Shown piece by piece: positions 32,375 to 43,113 of a DNA stretch of 64,000 nucleotides. The DNA comes from Nipponacmea schrenckii (lineage: Eukaryota; Mollusca; Gastropoda; Lottiidae): positions 20,395,769-20,459,768 of the forward strand of contig JAUJPP010000007.1 of the NCBI GenBank assembly GCA_030562195.1, in the 5' to 3' direction. Numbering within the stretch: the first letter of the stretch is position 1; each line of letters begins with the position of its first letter. The position numbers were made by a program, and so were the translations under genes. Below the pieces are notes generated by a model. It made no database searches and was not told the DNA's origin. It saw only the letters and a program-made list of their open reading frames with translations.

Positions 32375-33810
32375 CTGTAAGAAAACGAAACTATAGAATA
32401 TGCATTCAAATGCAATTAAATAAATCCAAAGTACCGTTGTTCGCCTCGCCAATTTTTTAGTAAGAGTTGGATTAAGTGAATTTTAATTCAATCGACATTT
32501 ACATACGAGTATGGTAGCTCATATAATTTTACCCTGGTGTTGTGGTATCATATACCCGCTGATCCCCTATACGAAGTAAATTGACAAAAATAAAACATGG
32601 CAGAAATATTGAGACGGTGTCGGTAATTGAACTGTCCTTGATTTAAAATTTTGGATAGGAAATGAATCGCAATCATAAGTAGGCCTACATTTGGACTCAG
32701 ACCACAAAATCATATTATGCTAATGCGAATTTAGTCCGAGCTATTTTAGAAACACTCTTTCTCCCTTTCTTTTGTCCATTTTCGATTAATTTTTGGTCTA
32801 GATTTGGAATTTGATTTCTGAAATTGCATTTTCTTTCAGAATTTCTGATAAATGAGAAATTTAATTGGCGGAAGGTTATTTCTAAAAATATTGGTTTTGT
32901 GTCGGTGACAGTCAAGCGGATGTTGATAAAATGTAGTAGTTAATTTACATTTTGTTTAGTTCAAAATTTTCATGGTCATGCTATATTGAAATTTTTTTGT
33001 ACAGAAACTAAGTATTTGCCAGGCTTTCATGTGACATATAGGAATGTTTTAAAGGAGATTTCTGGAAAAAGTTATGGAAGGTTGAATTTCGTGAATCAAC
33101 ATTGAAACAGTTGGCATATGAATTGGTGTTAGAGTTATTTCCCTTTATTTCCCTCGCAAATTGAAAAGTTTCACAATTAACTTGAATTGTAGATTTTAGA
33201 GGGATTTTGATGTATAGTTATGACACCAGGTAAGTCCACTGATGGATTTAAACTGTTATTGTCCAAGTTTGAGTTAAATTAACATTTTCCTTCTTAGGCC
33301 TATTTTACCTTTAATTAAAATTATATTTAGGACAGCATTAGTTTTGATTAAAAGTTGTTGTTTTTTTAAAAATAACTATAATTGATGTTATGTAATCTTA
33401 TTTAATTTAGCTGATTAAAAACAAAATATAGATTGAATAGAAAGTTAATTGCAAAATAAAAAAACGCATTTTGAAAGTATATTCATGTCTATAGTCTCTT
33501 TCAAGTGGCACAATCATGTCTAATATTTTCGTACAGAGCTTATTTTATATTCATATATAAAGGATTTATAGAAGTTTGTCGCTATCCTAAACAAAGATTC
33601 AGCATTTCCGGCTCAATGAAATGCGGCGGGATATAACCAATTAGTAAACGAAATAGTTACAAGACTTTATGATTTGGCAATTAGAGAAAATTAATTGGAA
33701 CTGACCTGCTGATTATTGGATTGATTTCGAGGATTTCCACGTAAAATATTCTGTCCATTTGATATTTCTACGATAATGTATAAAATATATCCAAAATAAT
33801 AAAACCTCAT
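24452..33810 (-). CDS. Giant secreted mucin-like protein, two exons, about 2675 residues
   Basis: Function not recognised. Exon 1 (33706-33810) encodes a signal peptide; exon 2 (24452-32374) encodes the other 2640 residues without interruption; the join is phase 0. Composition is Asn/Gln/Arg-rich at the N-terminus, then Thr/Pro/Ser-rich. Residues about 80-160 are seven-residue repeats of the form G-R-I-x-Q-x-N. Residues about 1489-1686 are a mucin-like block of Thr-Val-Lys-Pro-Thr-Thr repeats. A 22-residue segment (THRQNLESTTVSSTNKDGHI) is duplicated near 26075-26215. The end is acidic and closes with EWEEYYYYY. Cysteine is nearly absent, so the chain should be extended and probably O-glycosylated. 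A mucus, shell-matrix or adhesive role is inferred. It runs in the same direction as the gene at 42838-50334, with which it shares architecture. Confidence 0.75.
32375..33705 (-). other. Intron 1 of the 2675-residue secreted-protein gene
   Basis: 1331-bp intron bounded by GT (33705) and AG (32375) on the minus strand. It contains a divergent relative of the TTAA-flanked miniature element. No other coding sequence is supported. Confidence 0.65.
33049..33314. mobile_element. Divergent relative of the TTAA miniature element
   Basis: 'attttagagggattttgatg' and 'gtaagtccactgatgga' are shared with 7827-7875 and 9761-9800, and the right end 'cctattttaccttt-aa' parallels 'cctattatccctttaa'. The left boundary at TTAA (33049) is less certain. 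Confidence 0.55.
33706..33810 (-). CDS. Exon 1 (signal peptide) of the 2675-residue secreted protein
   Basis: 35 codons from ATG (33810-33808) to a donor CAG|GTCAGT at 33705. The product begins MRFYYFGYILYIIVEISNGQ, a typical short signal peptide with likely cleavage near the Gly-Gln, then an Asn/Arg/Gln-rich stretch (NPRNQSNNQQ) that runs smoothly into the RSRIINGLNRNNN start of exon 2. Length and phase (exactly 105 bp, phase 0) fit the join. Confidence 0.7.
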
Positions 33811-35732
33811 AGTGTAATATAGACCACATAGGATAGATTATTATGTTAAATTTGAAAATGTGGACAGATTATGGCTGTGATTGGTTATTAATCTGTTTGA
33901 TTGATTGATTGGTCTAATGTACTAGTTATTATACTAATAACATGTCAAACATATTACATGTACATCCCTATTATCGACATCTGATTGCCTTCTTGCATAA
34001 GTTAACACACTGTTCATCAAAAACTTGAAAACGCTGTATTAAAGATACTACATGTATGTGGTCAGCAAAAATAAAATTGGTTGATATTGATGTGCTTTAT
34101 ACATCGATACTTAAATACTAAACATTATGCAAGTCAGAACCAGAACACAATTGACAAAAGACACTTTTTAACTGAGATTCATTATCATTTTCATCAAACA
34201 ATTCCAGGAAAACAAGACTATATTAAAACGAGATTGTATTTCAAATAAAAAAGCCAATTGGTATTTATAGAATTTCATGAACTATTTTCTGCCTTATTAG
34301 GTCTAAAAATCTACCAGGAATATCTTTAATCATCCCTAAACTATAATGATATAACAGTGATATTGTTAATGTTAAGACGTTATTGATAACACATACCAAA
34401 CGGTCTGACGTATGACATATATCATCCTTTCATTTCACAGTCCAGTGAACCCAAAGTGTTGATAAGGGGGATAATTTGTATCAATGGACGAACGATAATT
34501 GTTTGATTATTAGTTTTCTTGTTAAAAGTAAATGACACTGACTTGACAAGTGAAGATATTTCTCTCCAGCAACAAGTGAAAAGAGCAACTAAAGGCTAAT
34601 TTGTGGACAGATTGGGTAGGCACCACAAGACAATGATATTTCCATTGAGCGTTTGAAAACGGAATAAAATATGTTTAAGATAGAGATAGCACAGTGTATA
34701 CTGTAACTTATGTACCGGTAGCTGGTATTATTGGTGGTGGACGATCCTGATAAGAAGTCTGTAGGTAACTTCAGATTATTTCGATCTCAAAATAAGGTGT
34801 ATATTGGAAGGACTGGTATAGAAAAAATAGTATTTACCGCGGTCTGAAGAAGTATGCTGAAGATTGGAGAAGTTTGTTCTTGTCCAAGGGAGATAGTAAT
34901 ATAAATATTTTAAATAAAAAACCGAGGCCATTTGGCCCCATTTGAATATTTTTTAATTTGGATTGCGCTGCGCTTGAACATTGAAGTCTTGTTTGTGTAC
35001 TATAACACCCCTTAACAATAGGCCTATAACTGCATACCTTTATTTATGATATATATAAACGATAGAATGTTAATATGATTGTTTGTGTGCATAGCATATA
35101 TTTGATGACAAGAAAGAATTGCTTTTCTAATAAAAGTCAACTATAGTAAATCGTACATCATAATTTTTTACTCAACAATGTCACTCGGGGAACTCAAAAG
35201 GTGTGTCTTTCTATTAGATATTTATGTATCTCATCGTGTCTTTCTTAGCTCAACTGAAATATTTTGGAAGAAACGCAAGCTGATGACGATTACGTAAAGT
35301 ATAGAGTAATGACGAATTCCTTCTATGAGCTTCAATATGATGTCAAATCAAAAGACAAATTGTGAAATGAGACTCAACCTTGTGACTGTCGGAAACTGAA
35401 GCAGATTTAGGTAAACCTTCCATACAAGAAGCTAGTTAATTTACTTAAAGGTGTTGGTAACTAACTATCCAAGGGTGTTACGTAAAAGCGACAATTCATT
35501 CATTCATACAAATCATCGATTTTGCAAGTTCCGAACGTCGCATTGTCTTTTTTTACTGGTCGTATATGAAATGAATGAACAAATATTAAGTGCGGTCAAG
35601 TTGATTTGTACTTTTAAAACTTAATGTGGGATATTAAAAACATCAATAAGTCAAAAAGGCCAATAAGATATAAAACAATAAAATAGATTTGACATTACCT
35701 TTGCGTAGGATATAGATACTTCATCTCCATAA
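33811..35732. other. Intergenic sequence upstream of the giant gene
   Basis: Presumed promoter region of the minus-strand gene starting at 33810, then unassigned AT-rich DNA. No feature could be supported. Confidence 0.4.
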
Positions 35733-36905
35733 ACTTTCTATAATTTATCAATTATATTATGGTCTCTACATATTTATCACTATAAAGTCATAATCATAAA
35801 TTCAACTCTTAATAATGATTTATCAAAAATTTATATCTGGTCAAAAAAATGGAAGGTCGAATTCAATCCGACTAAAACGGAAGGTATTACCTTTAGCAGA
35901 AAATCAAAGTCAAGCGCGATAATTCCGATTATCAATAATACTCCAATAAATGATGTTGATAACCATAAACACTTAGGATTATTTTTTAACAAAACATGTA
36001 AATGGGATGTCCATATTGATTATTTGATACAGAAAACTGCTAAAATGATTAATTGTTTAAAAAGCCTTAAATATCGCCTTTCCCGTAAAGCTCTCACCAC
36101 CCTGTATATCTCATTTATTCTTTCTATATTTGATTATTCTGACATCGTTTGGGACAATATTTCTATTCTTTTAGCCACTAAACTTGAAAACCTACACCTA
36201 GATGCTCTCCGAACAATCACTGGTTTGCCTCGAGGTACATCCCACAGTATCCTTTACAATGAATCTGGATTATCTTCTCTTTCCATACGTAGGAAAGTCC
36301 ACAAATTAGTTACATTTTATAAGATGAAAAATAGCCTAGCCCCTCAATATCTTTCTTCTCTAGTTCCCTTTTCATCTTCTCAACATTCATCTTACTCGCT
36401 TAGAAATCCTAACATGATCCGCCAAATACGATGCAAAACTTCCTTCTATCAATCCTCCTTTTTACCCTCTACTATTAAATTATGGAATGAATTGAGCAAT
36501 GACATCAAGTCACAGCCCTCTGTCTCTAAATTCAAAAAATTACTATACAAATCCTTTTTTCCGCCCCGCAAAAAGCTCTTTGACTATGGTGAACGTCAGA
36601 TGCAAATAATTCATTGTAGACTACGTAACAATAAAAGTAATCTAAATTTCCATACTTTTCTAATGCATGTCAATGACAATCCCCGCTGCTCATGTGATCT
36701 TGATCTCGAAACTTCAGAACATTTTTTACTTTGGTGTCCTAACTACTCAACTTGCCGCACTAATTCAATTCACACACTTCCGATTCACTTTCAAAATATT
36801 TCATGCCTCCTTTACGGAAACCAACAGCTCAGTTATACTGAAAACGTCAGAATCTTCAAAACATTACACCAATTCATCAAGGCCTCGAAACGCTTCGATC
36901 TATGA
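35733..36905 (+). pseudogene. C-terminal fragment of LINE reverse transcriptase
   Basis: Open frame of about 390 codons; the first Met is at 36024, but homologous sequence begins earlier with NNDLSKIYIWSKKWKVEFNP, the segment that follows the catalytic YADD box in LINE polymerases. The thumb region (LSRKALTTLYISFILSIFDY) and LWNELSNDIKSQPSVSKFK are typical. The end carries a C-x-C-x8-H-x4-C-type zinc knuckle (CSCDLDLETSEHFLLWCP). The palm with motifs A-C is missing, so it cannot be active. Confidence 0.85.
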
Positions 36906-36929
36906 GACCAAATTTCGAGACTGGTCTTT

Positions 36930-36978
36930 TTATTTATTTATTTATTTTTCTTTTTTATCTATCTATTTATTTATTAAC

Positions 36979-37041
<63 letters not shown>

Positions 37042-37135
37042 TATTTATTTATTCTTTTTATTTATTTAGTTTTTTTATTTTATTTATTTATTTATTTATT
37101 TATTTATTTTTTTTTTTTTTTTTTTTATTTAGTTC
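36930..37135. repeat. Low-complexity (TTTA)n / (ATT)n tract
   Basis: Consists of TTTA-type repeats, about twenty ATT units near 36983-37042, more TTTA repeats and a T-run near 37108-37126. It lies in the 3' region of the LINE fragment. Open frames through it are meaningless. Confidence 0.9.
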
Positions 37136-37430
37136 ATTTATATAATTATTATTAAAAGTAACATTTCTCGGATTTATTTACTAGTATACATATTTTTCAT
37201 ATTTATTTCTTTTTATTAATTAATTTATTTCACTTTGATTTATTTATTGATTGTTTTATATCCTCACTTATTATTGTATATATCTTATTTTGTACATCTT
37301 TCTAAACAATGCTCCACTCCACAAGGAAGCAAACTTATATAAGCCTTTATTGGCTTGTCTTTGTATCCTGTATTAATTTGTTTTGTAAAATGTTTTATTT
37401 GTATTAATAAATATTGTTTAAATCAATCAT

Positions 37431-39090
37431 AAATTAATAAAATTGAATTGTTCTACCGGTGGACATATTTAAATAACTCAAAGTATTTCTTCAATCTTTT
37501 TAAAGCTCTAAGTCCAAAGTTTTAAATGATTTGTAAAATACGTACTGTTATGCTCACTCTTCAAGAACATCTGATGAAACTCCGCGACAGGGTTTGTCAA
37601 TTTGGCAGTTCTTTTGGAACATCATTGGTATTTACCCTATACCACAATCCACGTTACGGGTGGTAATTTGGAATTATCTGTAAAGATATTGAAAATATGT
37701 TCTTTTGTTATAAATTAAGAGGTGACAATAAAGTGTAAGGCATATTGTAATGTTAACAAGAGAGTATTGTGTTTGATATAGCAAAACTATGACACCAATC
37801 TATCAAAATTATCCTGAAATTTAATACCTGAAGCGTGCTATGAATATTTTATTATGCGTCTACCAAGCCATTGTTAAGGACCAAACATTGAAAGTCGAAA
37901 CTAGGCCCAGTTTCTGTACTGACACAGTGGGGCCAGAATTGTTCTTACCTCGATTTTGTAGGTACGTTTAGGTCGAGTAAATCAACAGATGGATCAGATT
38001 CTACAAAAAAACACAGAAAGCAAACTGTCATTAAAAATTAAGCCAAACCCACATTATACCTGAAGATCAGCCTGGTATATCTTGTAGAGCGGAAATAAAA
38101 TTGATCATAGCTGATTAAATACCAATAAGAAAATGTCATGTCGACCCACCTTGAGGTATTAATAAGTGGACATAGTAAGATCACCGTAAGATTGATACTT
38201 CCGATAATAGTAAATAAAAACATATGGCGTGGGAAATATTTGAATATTACTGACATCATTCTTCTTAAATAGGCTAAGCCAACAACTGAAAATAAAATTG
38301 ATATATCATCTTATATGAAAATGACATTACTCTATATCGATCAAAGTATCAACTATTTCTGTTTATGAGGTCAGGAAATTTTTTATGTTTTCATTTATTT
38401 ACTTACTGTTTCCGGAAAACCAAATATCATATAGCCAGACAATATAAAGTGGTCAAGTCTTTTACTATCCTTTTTAATGTTTTAATGAATAGGACTCAAT
38501 TCTTTAAGGCTAATACCCATTCCTGACACAATTTCCGTATATATAAAATATTAAGTGCCTTGGAAGTCTGCAGGTCTACCTTTGTTATGAGCATAATCTA
38601 TATTGAGAATGTTACTCTAAGGTACATTTTTTTAATCGCCAATGTTGCGAAAACGGTTAATGCAAGGATGCAACATTTTTCAGGGAATTGAATGTGACCA
38701 AGGATCAAAGTCGGGTGGTATCAAGTGGGGGTAAGATATAGGCCGGGTATGCGCCATGGGTAATAGACAACGAATCAATAAAATCATATTGAATGTGTTA
38801 ACATTGCTTGATTTATGACGGCCCGATTTGAACTCCAATACATGGTTGATAAGATTATAAGTTTAGGTTTGATGTACTTGTATCATTCACTTGAAAGAAA
38901 TCACACCATTGATGTCGTGAGCTAATCCATCATGAAAGGTAAAGATGATGTTAAAAGTTAAATCCCAAGGCTATAACACTCATTCACCTGACCTAATAAG
39001 AATTTGCTCCTTGAGCACTGATGGCTCCAAAAGTAGGAGGGTGCAAGACAATCGGACCAAGAATATATTTTGTTGTAATGAAATCATTTT
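37431..39090. other. Intergenic sequence
   Basis: No gene or repeat could be supported. Short minus-strand open stretches (such as 38038-38259) are hydrophobic but have no start context, splice signals or recognised motif. Confidence 0.4.
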
Positions 39091-41282
39091 TATACGCCCA
39101 CATGAAATGGGGGGCGTATATTGTCGTCACCCACATCCGTCCGTCCGTCCGTCCGTCCGTCCGTCCGTCCGTCCGTCCGTCCGTCCGTCCGTCCGTCCGT
39201 CCACAATTGCTCGTAAACACTCTACACGGTGTAATTCTTGACGGATTTAGATGAAACTTAATATGAGTGTTTATGATCACGCAAGGATGAACCCTATTGA
39301 AAATCAGCGAAATCGGAAAAAGATTAGTATGAGTTTGTACCCTTGTTCTTGAATGGCTCGTAAACACTCTACAAAGTGCAATTCTTGACCGATTTTGATG
39401 AAACTTGGTGTGAGAGTATGTTATAACTCAAGGATAAACCCTATCGAAAATCAGCGAAATCGAAAAACATTTAGTAAGAGTTATTGCCCTTGTTCTTGAA
39501 AACGCGTTCAATTTTAGCTTGTAAACTCTCTTGAGAGAACAATTTTTAATGGATTTTAATGAAACTTGGCCTGAGTATTTGTTATCACCCAAGGATGAAG
39601 CCTATTGAAAACCAGTCAAATCGAAAAAAAATTAATATCAGTTATTGCCCTTGTTTTTGAAAACGCGTTCAATTTTTAGCTTGTAAACACTCTACAAAGC
39701 ACAGTTATTGACCGATTTTGACGAAACTTGCTGAAATTGTTTAATATCACCAAAGAATGAACCCTTTTGAAAATAGCACATATCGAAATATATTTAATAG
39801 GAATTATTGCCCTTGTTCTATAAAATGTGTTGGATTTTTGCCTTGTAAACACTCTACAAGTCACAATTCTTGAGCAATTTTGACATAACTTGGCATGAGT
39901 AATCACCTAAGGATGAACCCTATTGAAATTCATTTAAATCGAAAAATATTTAGTATCAGTTATTGCCCTTGTGTTTGAAAACGCGTTCAATTTTAGCTTG
40001 TAAGCACTCTAGAAAGAACAATTCTTAATGGATTTTGATAAAACTTGGCTTGAGTATTTGTTTTTACCCAAGGATGAACCTTATTGAAAATCAAATAAAT
40101 CGAAATATATTTAGTGTCAGTTATTGCCCTTGTGTTTGAAAACGGGTTTAACTTTTTGGCTAATAAACACTCTAGAAGGTACAATTCATGACCTATGTTG
40201 ACAAATCTCACGGAAATTGTTGGATATCGCAAGGGATGAGCCTAATTGAAAATTAAAAATATCAAAATATATCTAATATGAATTAGTGCCCTTGTTCTTT
40301 TAAACGCGTTCGATTTTTGCCTCGTAAACACTCTACATGGCACAATTCTTGATGGATTTCGATGAAACTTGGTGTGAGAGTGTGTTATAACTCAAGGATG
40401 AACCCTATTGAAAATCAGCTAAATTGAAAAAATTTTTAGTATGAGTTACTGCCCTTGTTCTTGAAAACGCATTCAATTTTAGCTTGTAAACACTCTAGAA
40501 AGAACTATTCTTAATGGATTTTGATTAACTTTGGCTTGAGTATTTGTTTTTACCCAAGGATGAACCCTATTATAAATCAAATAAATAGAAATATATTTAG
40601 TGTAAGTTATAGCCCTTGTTCTTGAAAACGCGTTCAATTTTAGCTTGTAAAGACTCTAGAAAGAACAATTTTTAATGGATTTTGATGTAACTTGGCTGGA
40701 GTATTTGTTGTCTCCCAAGGATGAACCCTATTGAAAATGGAAAAATATTTAGTACAAGTTATTGACCTTGTTTTTGAAAACGCGTTCAATTTAACTCGCA
40801 AACACCCTAGAAAGAACAATTTTGAATGGATTTTGATGAAACTTGGCTTTAGTATTTGTTTTCTCACAAGGATAAACCCTATTGAAAATCAGATAAATCG
40901 AAAAATATTTAGTGTCATTTATTGCGCCTGTTTTCAAAAACGCTTTCAACTTTTGGCTTGTGAACACTCTAAACATTCCTTTTTGACAAAACTCGCTGAA
41001 ATTGTTTAATATCAACCAAGGATGAGCCTTATTAAGAATTAAAAATATCAAAATATTATTAAGGGTGAACCCTATTGCAAATCATAAAAATACCGAAAAA
41101 TATTTAATGAGTTGTTATTAGGTACAATTCTTGACAGTTTTTAATGAAACTAGAGACCCTAGAATAAAATAGGTTGGTAGGTTGAATAATTCATTCCACT
41201 TATTGTAACCTTACTGAAAAGTTTTTATTTGAAATAAATGCTGCCAGTGGGCGTATATTACCTTGCCTGGCAAGCTATCTTA
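39091..41282 (-). mobile_element. Pearl/Helitron-like element, opposite orientation
   Basis: Starts with a terminal hairpin, tatacgccc...gggcgtata (39091-39120). Sixteen CCGT units follow (39137-39200), then about twelve degenerate core units of roughly 160 bp ('gcttgtaaacactctacaaa', 'aaggatgaaccctattgaaa', 'agttattgcccttgttcttg'). It ends with ctgccagtgggcgtatatta and ccttgcctggcaagctatct, the complement of the terminus at 10380. The core sequence differs from that at 10380-12369 although both ends are shared, so this is a distinct subfamily. No protein is encoded. Confidence 0.75.
39137..39202. repeat. (CCGT)16 microsatellite
   Basis: Sixteen perfect CCGT units plus two bases, inside the pearl-like element. 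Open frames through it read Arg-Pro-Ser-Val and are artefacts. Confidence 0.95.
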
Positions 41283-42811
41283 CATTATATCAGTGTTTTA
41301 AACCCTTTATTTCGAAAGAACACTCAATAATTCTCTTAATAGGATAGATTCGAAATACATTTGGCAGAGGCCACGCTTCAAATTAAATCGATAGGGTTTG
41401 TTATGCTTGTTTTATTTATTGATTTATTTTTGCAGCCTTTTGGCTCTTTCCCTATATAACATGAATGTGAACTTTTTAATAGTAAGTAAATTAAAAACCT
41501 ATAGTACAATAAAGGGATAATGCAACATAATATTCTGTCTGAGATTTTCGTGTCCATTTGGCTAATAGATGTTTTGACCAATAGCAGTTTGTTATAAGCA
41601 TCACATTGGAATTATTCTGGTAGAGGTATATGAATAGTCGACATCCTTTATTATTGGGATAAGAAGACGGGAACACAGTTTACTCTTTATTACAAGCCCT
41701 TTGCAACATGCTAGTCATACAGGAAGTGTTCTGTGGACAAAACAGAATTATTAGAATTTTTTGATAAAAAAAAAATGTATTGTGTTTTAAAATACAGGTT
41801 TAGGACAAAAGCATAAAATCAAAAATATCGCATAATACAACAGGTAATGTTCATCAAAAACTATAACCAATTGTGGCATTTAGTAATTGGTGGATTCAAT
41901 AACATTGCTTGAAAAAGTCGAGAGTATCTTCGTTGAAACATCGCAAGTACTTTAATAAAGTAATTGCTAGCCATAAAATTGTGTTCAAACGATTAAAGTG
42001 ACCAGTACTTATATTAGTTTTTACAAAAGTCCAGTATACATCTTATAAATATGTAAATGACAAATTCGGGCAGTATAAGTAAATGCTACGTCTAAAAACC
42101 TACCATAATTATGCACTCAATCATTAAATTTTTTCAATATACAAAGCCTAAATTACCATGGATTAAAATCAAAATAATATAAAATAAAAATATCATACAA
42201 TGATAGCAGTCGGGTATCGGTATTAAAATGTTATTTATTCTCGAAAACTCAACTGATGATTTAAAAGTTCAAGTTATCTGATTTATTGAAATTGGTCACT
42301 TAAACTGTTTTTGAATTGGGTTTTATTATCCAATCAGATAATTGTTTTCCTAAAAATATGTTAACAATCAAAATAACATGGTGTTGACGTCCTACCAGCT
42401 GTACTAATGGTTGTCTAAGAGGACAGTCAGCGGCATGCATATTTTGCCTAACAGCGGTATTGACCGTATCTTTGAGCTTTCGAGAAATATTTGACATACA
42501 TAGCCTGCACAGGGCCGCATTTTATATTACAATCCGAATGACTTATCAACTCTTCTATGATAGCTACAGTTAAACTATTTGTAAGGTAATGCCTTAGATT
42601 ATTCTAAATCTCTCCGCATATAAGTTACAATTTGAGGTATGAATTTTTGGGGGAATTCATATAATATTTATCAGACTCAACAATATTCATTCATGCATTC
42701 ATTCAACATATTCATATAAAACTCAAACAGCACAAATATGCTATCTATCACTCGGTTTTATTTTGGCTAAATGGCGTCTTAGACGAGGAACCTCGTCTGG
42801 ATTTTCCTGTT
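41283..42811. other. Intergenic sequence
   Basis: AT-rich, no supported feature apart from an 18-bp perfect inverted repeat, agacgaggaacctcgtct (42781-42798), just downstream of the polyadenylation signal of the minus-strand gene. Confidence 0.4.
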
Positions 42812-42817
42812 TTTATT
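42812..42817 (-). terminator. Candidate polyadenylation signal (AATAAA)
   Basis: AATAAA on the minus strand, only about 20 bp past the stop codon of the four-exon secreted-protein gene. It is followed by the hairpin at 42781-42798. The close spacing makes it a credible 3' end with a very short 3' UTR. Confidence 0.55.
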
Positions 42818-42837
42818 CTTCCTTAGTCCACTGTTAA

Positions 42838-43113
42838 TTATTTTCCTCTAAGATCACTTGAAGCTATAGTTTGTAACAGAGTGGAGAATTCATCAGCGTT
42901 GACACATTTACATTTACATCTAGAATGAACACAGGATTGAGTTTTACAGTTTCTCATACACCATCCAGACATACCATCCACGTAACTCCATGCTGGAGAA
43001 GAACGACACCATAAACATGGTTTATCGCTAGGACATTTATTGTCCGTCTTTGTAAAATGTTCTGCTATAGAATTTAACTGTTGCCTGCTGTCTGTTTCAC
43101 CTTTATTCATCAA
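42838..43113 (-). CDS. Exon 4: cysteine-rich C-terminal cap
   Basis: Acceptor tgtattacag ending at 43114; 91 codons and a stop. It holds nine cysteines in the order C-x6-C-x2-C-x15-C-x3-C-x4-C-x5-C-x-C-x-C, with core GMSGWCMRNC. The pattern WC-x2/3-NC followed by C and C-x-C resembles a small cysteine-rich module I recall at the C-termini of secreted invertebrate proteins, including some chitin-active lytic polysaccharide monooxygenases. That family link is from memory and unconfirmed. Confidence 0.75.
   Translation of the reverse strand: MMNKGETDSRQQLNSIAEHFTKTDNKCPSDKPCLWCRSSPAWSYVDGMSGWCMRNCKTQSCVHSRCKCKCVNADEFSTLLQTIASSDLRGK

Larger units (their letters stand above)
35733..37430 (+). mobile_element. 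5'-truncated non-LTR retrotransposon (LINE), 3' end
   Basis: Plus-strand element retaining only the C-terminal part of its reverse transcriptase ORF (35733-36905). A long AT-rich 3' region follows, with (ATT)n and (TTTA)n tracts and a trailer ending near 37430 ('aatttgttttgtaaaatg' then 'attaataaatattg'). 5' truncation is the usual outcome of LINE insertion. The family differs from the LINE at 1126-4035, whose protein end is different. Confidence 0.8.

Noticed and set aside
32375..32452. Hydrophobic leader at the start of the 8-kb open frame, looking like a signal peptide
   Set aside because: It begins only with TTG, has no in-frame ATG back to the preceding stop, and its end coincides with a pyrimidine-rich acceptor. 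The exon at 33706-33810 provides a better signal peptide in phase.
38945..39367. Open frames reading RPSVRPSVRPS or its antisense
   Set aside because: They are translations of the CCGT microsatellite inside a transposable element.
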